Shown here: positions 12,164-17,253 of the stretch, in pieces
How the letters are laid out: every line of letters starts with the position of its first letter
How positions within the stretch are numbered: the first letter of the stretch is position 1
Assembly (NCBI GenBank): GCA_934635545.1
Contig: CAKTZN010000013.1
Location: forward strand, 1 to 17,253
Origin: an uncultured Oscillospiraceae bacterium
GTDB lineage: Bacteria > Bacillota > Clostridia > Oscillospirales > Oscillospiraceae
Direction: 5' to 3'
Length of the DNA: 17,253 bases
Position numbers and translations under genes: made by a program
The notes under the pieces: model-generated
Told to the model about the DNA's origin: nothing
The model's database searches: none
Seen by the model: the letters and a program-made list of their open reading frames with translations, nothing else

Positions 12164-13069
12164 TTACATGCCCTTGATGATGTCCACGATCTCGGCGCCG
12201 ATGCGCTTCTGCGCCTCGACGGTAGCAGCGCCGATGTGGGGCGTGCAGGAAACCATGGGATGGCTGTACAGCGCCTTGTTGGTGGCGGGCTCGTCGGCGT
12301 ACACGTCCAGACCGGCGGCGCGCACCTTGCCGGACTCCAGAGCGGCCAGCAGAGCGGCCTCGTCCACGTTGGTGCCGCGGGAGGTGTTGATGACCACCAC
12401 GCCGTCCTTCATCTTGGCGATGTTCTCGGCGCTGATCAGGGCGCCGCCGTCCACGGCGGGAGCATGCACGGAGATGAAGTCAGACTTGGCCAGCAGCTCG
12501 TCCATCTCCACATAGGGGATGCCCAACTGCTCCTCGATGCCGGGGATGTGGAAGATATCGAAGGCGATGACATCCATGCCGATGGCCTTGGCCATCACGC
12601 CCAGATGCTGGCCGATGCGGCCGAAGCCCACGATGCCCAGGGTCTTGCCCTGCAGCTCGATGCCCTTGCCGTAGGCCTTCTTCTCCCACTGGTCGTTGCG
12701 CATGGTGTAACCGGCGTGGGAAATGTAGCGGGCGCAGGAGAACATGTGACCCATGGCCAGCTCGGCCACGGACTGGGAGGAAGCTCTGGGGGTGTTCTTC
12801 ACGGCGATGCCGTTCTCCTCAGCGTACTTCACGTCGATGTTGTCCACGCCCACGCCGCCGCGGATGATCAGCTTCAGCTTGCTGCCCTTGGCCTCGTCGA
12901 TGTGGTTGGCGCGGACCTTGGTCTTGGAGCGGACCACGACCACGTCGAAGTCACGCAGGGCCTTGCCCAACTGATCGGGCTCATAGAACTGCTCGACGAC
13001 CTCGTGGCCCATCTCGCGGAGCTGCGCCATCGCGGTCTTATCCATACCGTCAGTAACCAGAATACGCAT
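12164..13069 (-). CDS. serA: D-3-phosphoglycerate dehydrogenase, short form
   Basis: A 301-residue NAD-dependent enzyme that oxidises 3-phosphoglycerate to 3-phosphohydroxypyruvate, the first step of serine synthesis. The nucleotide loop GIVGFGRIGQ is at 145-154. The catalytic triad of the 2-hydroxyacid dehydrogenase family is complete: Arg231 (NTSRGTNVDE), Glu260 (YADEPA) and His278 (CTPHIGAAT). It ends right after the catalytic domain, so the C-terminal ACT domain that gives serine feedback in longer forms is absent. The start at 13069 has AAGGAG 8 nt upstream; the frame runs open to 13123 but without support. serC lies upstream in the same direction, 171 bp away. Some 2-hydroxyacid dehydrogenases share this form; the serC neighbour supports serA. 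Confidence 0.93.
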   Translation of the reverse strand: MRILVTDGMDKTAMAQLREMGHEVVEQFYEPDQLGKALRDFDVVVVRSKTKVRANHIDEAKGSKLKLIIRGGVGVDNIDVKYAEENGIAVKNTPRASSQSVAELAMGHMFSCARYISHAGYTMRNDQWEKKAYGKGIELQGKTLGIVGFGRIGQHLGVMAKAIGMDVIAFDIFHIPGIEEQLGIPYVEMDELLAKSDFISVHAPAVDGGALISAENIAKMKDGVVVINTSRGTNVDEAALLAALESGKVRAAGLDVYADEPATNKALYSHPMVSCTPHIGAATVEAQKRIGAEIVDIIKGM

Positions 13070-13126
13070 GGTAATTATCTCCTTATTATATGATGTGTTG
13101 TTGTGGAATGTCTCTTGTAACATCCC

Positions 13127-13178
13127 GTAGGGGCGGACGACGAGCGCTGTGGAACGAGCGCCCTTGTGGTATCCGCCC
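13127..13178 (+). repeat. GTAG hairpin with enlarged loop
   Basis: GTAGGGGCGGA ... TCCGCCC as in core A, but the loop has been expanded by about 26 nt, with its own small GCGCT/AGCGC stem. The outer stem is intact, which shows that the hairpin tolerates an insert in the loop. It lies between serC and serA. Confidence 0.7.
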
Positions 13179-13205
13179 TGACGATAGTCGCATTGTTTCC
13201 GATAG

Positions 13206-13231
13206 GGGCGGACAGAGTCGTCCGCCCCTAC
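13206..13231 (-). repeat. GTAG hairpin, core A variant, nearly perfect palindrome
   Basis: The minus-strand reading starts GTAGGGGCGGACGACTC. With its left flank TAG it forms a 28-nt near-palindrome (13203-13230). It lies 10 bp after the serC stop codon, inside the serC-serA transcript, and could affect read-through into serA. Confidence 0.8.
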
Positions 13232-13240
13232 GAATCGCTC

Positions 13241-14329
13241 TTACTTGTGCTCCGCCTCGAACTTGGTCAGGAACTCCACCAGCGCCTGAGCGCCCTCGAT
13301 GGGCATGGCGTTGTACACGCTGGCGCGCAGGCCGCCCACGGACTTGTGGCCCTTCAGGTTGTCGAAACCGGCCTCCTTGGAGGCGGCGACGACGGCGGCG
13401 TCCAGATCCTTGTCGCCGGTGACGAAGGGGATATTCATCAGGCTGCGATCCTCGGGCACCACAGCGCCCTTGAACAGCTTGGAGCTGTCCAGGAAGTCAT
13501 AGATGACCTTGGCCTTGGCGATGTTGCGCTTGTGCATCTCCTCCAGGCCGCCGATGCTCAGCAGATACTTGAACACCTTGCCGCAGCAGTAGATGGCCCA
13601 GCAGTTGGGGGTGTTGTACATGCTGTCGTTGTCGGCATGGGTCTTATACTTCATGTAGATGGGGGTCTTGGGATCCAGATCGTCGCGGATCAGATCCTCG
13701 CGGATGATGACCACGGCCATACCGGCGGGGCCCACGTTCTTCTGGACACCGGCCCAGATCAGGCCGTAGTCGGCCACGTTGCAGGGCTTGGACAGGAACA
13801 TGGAGGACTGGTCGGACACCAGAACGTGACCCTTGGTGTTGGGCAACTTGTTCCAGGTGGTGCCGTTGATGGTCTCATTCTCGCAGATGTAGACATAGTC
13901 GGCATCCTCGGGAATGTCCAGATCAGAGCAGTCGGGGATGTAGGAGAAGTTCTTGTCGGCGGAGGAGGCAACGATCTGCACCTCGCCGTACTTCTTGGCC
14001 TCGGCAATGGCCTTCTTGGACCACGCGCCGGTCTCCACATAGCAGGCCTTGCCGTTCTTCATCAGGTTCATGGCCACCATGGCGAACTGCAGCGTGCCGC
14101 CGCCCTGGATGAACAGGACCTTGTAGTTATCGGGGATGTTCATCAGCTTGCGCAGGTCGGCCTCGGCCTCGTCGGCGATCTGCTGGAACACCTTGGAACG
14201 GTGGCTCATCTCCATGACGCACATGCCGCTGCCGCGGTAGTTCATCATCTCGTCGCGGATCTCCTCCAGCACGCTCTCCGGCATCATGGCGGGGCCGGCG
14301 GAGAAGTTGAATGTACGACCGTATTTCAT
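13241..14329 (-). CDS. serC: Phosphoserine aminotransferase
   Basis: A 362-residue PLP enzyme of class V that converts 3-phosphohydroxypyruvate and glutamate to phosphoserine and 2-oxoglutarate. NFSAGPAMMPESVLEE opens the protein, MEMSHRSKVF follows, FIQGGGTLQFAMVAMNL at 73-89 holds the phosphate loop, and GVQKNVGPAG at 194-203 carries the PLP lysine, Lys197. The tail has SVGGLRASVYNAMPIEG. Length matches the family (about 360). An AGGAGG ribosome binding site lies 8 nt upstream of the ATG, and a good promoter is at 14388-14416. serA follows in the same direction; no serB-like phosphatase is in the window, so the last step of serine synthesis is coded elsewhere. Confidence 0.96.
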   Translation of the reverse strand: MKYGRTFNFSAGPAMMPESVLEEIRDEMMNYRGSGMCVMEMSHRSKVFQQIADEAEADLRKLMNIPDNYKVLFIQGGGTLQFAMVAMNLMKNGKACYVETGAWSKKAIAEAKKYGEVQIVASSADKNFSYIPDCSDLDIPEDADYVYICENETINGTTWNKLPNTKGHVLVSDQSSMFLSKPCNVADYGLIWAGVQKNVGPAGMAVVIIREDLIRDDLDPKTPIYMKYKTHADNDSMYNTPNCWAIYCCGKVFKYLLSIGGLEEMHKRNIAKAKVIYDFLDSSKLFKGAVVPEDRSLMNIPFVTGDKDLDAAVVAASKEAGFDNLKGHKSVGGLRASVYNAMPIEGAQALVEFLTKFEAEHK

Positions 14330-14366
14330 TTCGTTTTCCTCCTCAATTTTTCAATAAGTAGGGCTT

Positions 14367-14446
14367 ACAAATTTTGCTCGTACCCATAGTATACGGCATA
14401 ATTCCGAGAGAATCAACCGGGAAAATCAAAAATCTGCAAAATTTGT
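14367..14446. promoter_or_regulatory. Inverted repeat arms that flank the serC promoter
   Basis: ACAAATTTTGC (14367-14377) and its exact reverse complement GCAAAATTTGT (14436-14446) lie on either side of the -10 and -35 boxes of serC, 58 bp apart. An 11-bp perfect match at this distance could be a pair of operator half-sites or a loop structure. Chance in AT-rich DNA is possible. Confidence 0.4.
14388..14416 (-). promoter_or_regulatory. Promoter of serC-serA
   Basis: Minus strand TTGATT (14411-14416), 17 nt, TATACT (14388-14393). The leader before serC is about 50 nt. No T-box or riboswitch fold was seen in it. Confidence 0.75.
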
Positions 14447-14501
14447 ATGGCTTGCTGACAAAATGTCAGTTTTCCTCGTACAAACCGACCACGGCGCGCG
14501 A

Positions 14502-14530
14502 TTGACAACGGATAAAGGGGGTGTTAAAAT
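14502..14530 (+). promoter_or_regulatory. Promoter ahead of the CLC transporter gene
   Basis: A perfect TTGACA (14502-14507), 17 nt, TAAAAT (14525-14530). An inverted repeat surrounds the -10: GGGGGTGT (14517-14524) and ACACAAACCCCC (14542-14553), with TGTC/GACA inside. It would produce a leader of about 360 nt full of GTAG hairpins. Confidence 0.65.
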
Positions 14531-14568
14531 GTCGGAAGCTGACACAAACCCCCCGCCCGGTATACGAC

Positions 14569-14753
14569 GGGCCGATGTGGGCATCGGCCCCTACGCAGCG
14601 ACCATCGACAACCATTTCGTAGGGGGCGATGCCCACATCGCCCCGCACGAATTACGATGGCATTTCCGGCGAACGACGGGCCGACAGAGTCGTCGGCCCC
14701 TACGCAGCGACCATCGACAACCATTTCGTAGGGGCGGACGACCCTGTCCGCCC
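14569..14753. repeat. Cluster of four GTAG hairpins in the leader of the CLC gene
   Basis: Core B minus (14569-14594), core D plus (14619-14644), core C minus (14678-14703), core A plus (14728-14753). The 24-nt linker between oppositely facing copies occurs twice (14595-14618 and 14704-14727) and again at 11914-11937. The 33-nt linker at 14645-14677 equals 12024-12056. The cluster therefore looks like a rearranged relative of the one at 11888-12082. Confidence 0.9.
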
Positions 14754-14820
14754 GCCGATAAACGCAGGCACCACCGATACCGCGCCGTGTCGCCCGCACA
14801 ACAAACAATATCGCCGCACC

Positions 14821-14846
14821 GGGCGACCGCAAGGGCCGCCCCCTAC
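14821..14846 (-). repeat. GTAG hairpin, core F
   Basis: On the plus strand GGGCGACC-GCAA-GGGCCGCCC then CCTAC, 26 nt, one mismatch in the stem. It is close to the copy at 4914-4938. Confidence 0.75.
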
Positions 14847-14897
14847 AACCACCGGCACCCCACCGACACCCCCTACCCCGACACAAAGGAGCACACC

Positions 14898-16154
14898 ATG
14901 GAACGCGTCAAAGGCTTTTTTCAACATATCTCCCTGTATATCATCGCCCTGGCCAAATGGCTGTGCATCGGCGGCGGCGTGGGCCTCATCGGCGGCGTGG
15001 TGGGCGCGGCCTTCCACATCGGCGTGGAACGCTCCACCGAGCTGCGGCTCATGCACCCGTGGATCATCTGGCTGCTGCCGGTGGGCGGCGTGGTGATCGT
15101 GGGGCTGTACCGCCTGGCCCACATGGAGGGCCGCGGCACCAACAACATCATCGAATCCGTCCACTTCGGCAAGGATGTACCTATATTATTGGTGCCCCTC
15201 ATCTTCCTCTCCACCTGCATCACCCACCTGCTGGGCGGCTCGGCAGGCCGCGAAGGCGCGGCGCTGCAGATCGGCGGCGGCATCGGCTACCGCACCGGCA
15301 GGGCCCTGCACCTGGGGGAGAAGGACCTGCCCCTGGCCACGCTGTGCGGCATGAGCGCCGTGTTCGCCGCGCTGTTCGGCACACCGCTGACGGCCACCGT
15401 CTTCGCCCTGGAGGTCATCAGCGTGGGCGTCCTCTACTACGCGGGGCTGATCCCCTGCCTGATGTCCGCCTCGGTGGCATATCTTATCGCCTCCCTTTTC
15501 GGCGTGTCCCCCACCCGGTTCACGGTGGCGCTGCCGCCCCTGGACGTGTGGACGGTGTTTCTGGTGATTTTGCTGGCCATCGGCTGCGCGCTGGTGTCCA
15601 TCCTGTTCGTGCGGGGCATGCACTGGGTGGAGCACATGGCGGCAAAGCTGGTGAAGAACCCCTATCTCCGGGCGGCGGCAGGCGGCGCGGCCATCATCGG
15701 CCTGACGCTGCTGCTGGGCCGGGACTACAACGGCGCAGGCATGGACATCATCGCCCGCGCGGTGGAGCAGGGACAGGCCGCGCCCTGGGCATGGCTGCTG
15801 AAGATCCTGTTCACCGCCATCACCATCGGCTGCGGCTTCAAGGGCGGCGAGGTGGTTCCCTCCTTCTTCGTGGGAGCCACCTTCGGCTGCGTGGCGGCCC
15901 AGGCGCTGGGCTTACCGGCGGGCTTCGGCGCCGCCATCGGCCTGATCGCCGTGTTCTGCGGCGCGGTGAACTGCCCCATCGCCTCGGTACTGCTGAGCCT
16001 GGAGCTGTTCGGCGGCACCGACGGGGTGCTGTACTTCGCCTTTGCCTGCGCCATCAGCTATCTCCTCAGCGGCTACTGCGGGCTGTACAGCAGCCAGACC
16101 ATCCTCTACTCCAAGCTGCGGGCGGAGTTCATCAACGTCCACGCCAAGGAGTGA
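14898..16154 (+). CDS. CLC-family anion transporter, possibly of the fluoride/proton (CLC-F) branch
   Basis: A 418-residue membrane protein with about ten or more hydrophobic helices. Family motifs are GRGTNNIIESVH at 78-89 (in place of GSGIP), GGSAGREGAA at 113-122 with the gating Glu119, FGTPLTATVFALE near 160, and GFKGGEVVPSFFVGATFG at 313-330. The NN after the first loop and the GFKGGE motif recall CLC-F antiporters rather than chloride CLCs, but no fluoride riboswitch was found upstream, so the ion is open. There are no CBS domains. The ATG at 14898 follows AAAGGAG with 7-nt spacing. The same frame is open to 14463, but that part is repeat DNA. A tandem repeat and a strong terminator follow. 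Confidence 0.9.
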   Translation: MERVKGFFQHISLYIIALAKWLCIGGGVGLIGGVVGAAFHIGVERSTELRLMHPWIIWLLPVGGVVIVGLYRLAHMEGRGTNNIIESVHFGKDVPILLVPLIFLSTCITHLLGGSAGREGAALQIGGGIGYRTGRALHLGEKDLPLATLCGMSAVFAALFGTPLTATVFALEVISVGVLYYAGLIPCLMSASVAYLIASLFGVSPTRFTVALPPLDVWTVFLVILLAIGCALVSILFVRGMHWVEHMAAKLVKNPYLRAAAGGAAIIGLTLLLGRDYNGAGMDIIARAVEQGQAAPWAWLLKILFTAITIGCGFKGGEVVPSFFVGATFGCVAAQALGLPAGFGAAIGLIAVFCGAVNCPIASVLLSLELFGGTDGVLYFAFACAISYLLSGYCGLYSSQTILYSKLRAEFINVHAKE

Positions 16155-16164
16155 CCCCTCCGTT

Positions 16165-16229
16165 TTTATGCACCGATAAAGCGCCTTTATGTACCCGATG
16201 ACACCCCTTTATGTACCGGAAGGCACCGC
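16165..16229 (+). repeat. Three degenerate tandem 21-22 bp units
   Basis: Units start TTTATGCACC (16165), TTTATGTACC (16186) and TTTATGTACC (16208) and end in GCGCC, CACCCC and GGCACC. They lie between the CLC stop codon and the terminator, and end just before it. Confidence 0.6.
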
Positions 16230-16257
16230 AAAAAGCCGCCATATGGCGGCTTTTTTT
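16230..16257. terminator. Terminator after the CLC gene
   Basis: A5, GCCGCC, loop ATAT, GGCGGC, T7. A classic intrinsic terminator on the plus strand, 76 bp after the CLC stop. Confidence 0.93.
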
Positions 16258-16267
16258 CAACAAAATC

Positions 16268-16296
16268 TTGCCATATCCGGCAGGGTGTGGTATGCT
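16268..16296 (+). promoter_or_regulatory. Promoter of the HAD-MFS operon
   Basis: TTGCCA (16268-16273), 17 nt ending GTGTGG, TATGCT (16291-16296). The TGTGG extension matches the promoters at 1414 and 7188. It starts 10 bp after the terminator of the CLC gene. Confidence 0.7.
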
Positions 16297-16331
16297 GTAA
16301 AATTGTATAGGTATGGAAAGGAGGCGTGCCC

Positions 16332-17132
16332 ATGGCGCTGACAGACAAGCGGCTCTTTCTGCTGGATATGGACGGCACCCTCTATCTGGATGACCAGCTT
16401 TTCGACAAGGTGCCGGAGTTTCTCTCCTTCATCCGCCAGCAGGGCGGGCGGTACCTGTTTCTCACCAACAACTCCTCCCGTGGCGTAGAGGGCTACATCG
16501 CCAAAATGCGCCGCCTGGGCATCGGGACCGGGCCGGAGGACTATCTCACCTCCGCCGACGCGGCGGAGCACACACTGCTGACGGAGTTTCCGGGCCAGCG
16601 GTGCTACGTCTCCGGCACCGCGTCGCTGAAGGCGCAGCTCACCGGTGCGGGCATCGACGTGGCGGACACCCTGTCCGACGACATCACGGTGCTCCTCAGC
16701 GGGTTTGACACGGAGCTGACCTTTCAGAAGCTGGAGGATAGCTGCATCCTGCTGAACCGGGGCGTCACATGGCTGGCCACCAACCCCGACTGGGTGTGCC
16801 CCACCTGGTACGGCTCGGTGCCGGACTGCGGCAGCGTGTGCCAGATGCTGGAGCGGGCCACCGGGAAAACGCCCCGCTTTCTGGGAAAGCCCAAACCGGA
16901 GATGGTGCGTCTGGCCCTGGGCCGGACGGGCTTTCCGCCGGAGCAGGCCGTCATCATCGGCGACCGGCTGTATACCGACGTGGCCTGCGGCGTCAACGCC
17001 GGGATCGACAGTATCTTCGTCCTCAGCGGCGAGGGCGTCATGGGCGACATCGTGAAATACCGGGTCAACCCCACATGGATCTATCAAGACATCGCAAAGC
17101 TATACCATGACTTGAAGGAGAACCGAATATGA
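16332..17132 (+). CDS. HAD-IIA (NagD-like) phosphatase
   Basis: A 266-residue cytoplasmic phosphatase of the haloacid dehalogenase superfamily. Motif I is LLDMDGTLYLDD (10-21) with nucleophile Asp12 and acid Asp14. Motif II is FLTNNSS (43-49). GKPKPEMV and IIGDRLYTDVACGVNAG give motifs III and IV. The order and the middle cap place it in subclass IIA with NagD and AraL, which act on nucleotides or sugar phosphates. It is not the serB type. The ATG at 16332 sits 7 nt after AAAGGAGG; an in-frame GTG at 16326 is too close to that site. Its last codons overlap the start of the MFS transporter gene by 4 bp (ATGA), so the two are translationally coupled, hinting at a substrate imported by that transporter. 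Confidence 0.92.
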   Translation: MALTDKRLFLLDMDGTLYLDDQLFDKVPEFLSFIRQQGGRYLFLTNNSSRGVEGYIAKMRRLGIGTGPEDYLTSADAAEHTLLTEFPGQRCYVSGTASLKAQLTGAGIDVADTLSDDITVLLSGFDTELTFQKLEDSCILLNRGVTWLATNPDWVCPTWYGSVPDCGSVCQMLERATGKTPRFLGKPKPEMVRLALGRTGFPPEQAVIIGDRLYTDVACGVNAGIDSIFVLSGEGVMGDIVKYRVNPTWIYQDIAKLYHDLKENRI

Positions 17133-17253
17133 AGCTGAACTACAAACGCACCATCCTGGTGGGCTTTGCCTTTTTCCTGATCTGCGCCTTCTGGCAGGCC
17201 TATGACAACACCATTCCCCTGATCCTGACCAACAAGTTCGGCATGAGCCAGAC
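17129..17253 (+). CDS. MFS transporter, N-terminal part (cut by window edge)
   Basis: The 41 codons seen start MKLNYKRTILVGFAFFLICA and continue with FWQAYDNTIPLIL. A basic start followed by a hydrophobic helix and a YDNTIP loop is typical of helix 1 of major facilitator proteins of the sugar-transporter-like (SLC45/GPH-related) kind in clostridia. GAAGGAG lies 8 nt upstream, inside the end of the HAD gene, and the genes overlap by 4 bp. Substrate cannot be told from the part present. Confidence 0.75.
   Translation, partial: MKLNYKRTILVGFAFFLICAFWQAYDNTIPLILTNKFGMSQ

Noticed and set aside
14330..14416. T-box or serine-responsive leader of serC
   Set aside because: The leader is about 50 nt, too short, and has no terminator/antiterminator pair or T-box sequence.
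14463..14897. N-terminal extension of the CLC protein by 145 residues
   Set aside because: The stretch is made of GTAG repeats and linkers; a proper ribosome binding site and a family-like N terminus occur at 14898.
14530..14897. Fluoride riboswitch ahead of the CLC gene
   Set aside because: I looked for the conserved GGxGAUGG start and pseudoknot partners and saw only GTAG hairpins; by-eye search only.
16332..17132. Phosphoserine phosphatase (serB) to complete the serine pathway
   Set aside because: The HAD protein has the TNNSS motif and a large cap between motifs II and III, as in class IIA NagD-like enzymes, and is coupled to an MFS transporter gene.

Overview
The window is a high-GC, gene-dense stretch of a Gram-positive chromosome. 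Strong AAGGAGG-type ribosome binding sites, extended -10 promoters, a butyrate kinase, a dockerin-bearing secreted protein, Nudix and DUF362-ferredoxin proteins and the protein types as a whole suggest an anaerobic gut Firmicute of the Oscillospiraceae/Ruminococcaceae kind. Genus is not resolved. No rRNA, tRNA, CRISPR array or phage gene was seen.

Layout. Minus strand 1-1323: pfkA followed by the start of butyrate kinase (cut by the window edge). Plus strand 1473-2562: an 84-residue unknown, a repeat block and a Nudix hydrolase. Minus: a DUF362/ferredoxin protein (2611-3720). Plus: an RluA-type pseudouridine synthase (3847-4731). Minus: a secreted dockerin protein (5024-6523) and a YgjP-like metalloprotein (6627-7139). 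Plus: a PPC/DUF296 protein and a second Nudix hydrolase (7264-8144). Then comes a non-coding-looking island (8145-8784), a LysR regulator (8785-9657), a 646-bp composite repeat (9665-10310) and a DUF2156-GNAT fusion (10349-11746). Minus: serC and serA (14329-12164), which turn 3-phosphoglycerate into phosphohydroxypyruvate and then phosphoserine. Plus: a CLC anion transporter (14898-16154), a HAD-IIA phosphatase overlapping the start of an MFS transporter (16332-17253, cut by the edge).

Three things stand out between the genes. First, at 8156-8460 two near-consensus promoters face each other. One drives a small RNA of about 90 nt and the other a 26-codon hydrophobic peptide whose mRNA has a 5' UUCG hairpin and a Shine-Dalgarno locked in a GAAA hairpin; the two transcripts meet in a shared bidirectional terminator. 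This is the architecture of a type I toxin-antitoxin pair, and I do not recognise the peptide family. Second, about twenty copies of a 26-nt hairpin with a GTAG foot are scattered in almost every long intergenic gap. Their stems differ by paired, compensating changes, as in REP/REPIN elements. Third, a larger two-hairpin element occurs three times (4751, 10184, 11781), again with compensating stem changes. Two copies sit directly after genes, where the first hairpin looks like a terminator; the third is nested in the loop of another hairpin at the end of the 646-bp repeat.

Metabolically the window is mostly housekeeping: glycolysis, butyrate formation, serine synthesis, nucleotide clean-up, RNA modification and ion or sugar transport. 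The novelty lies in the intergenic DNA.
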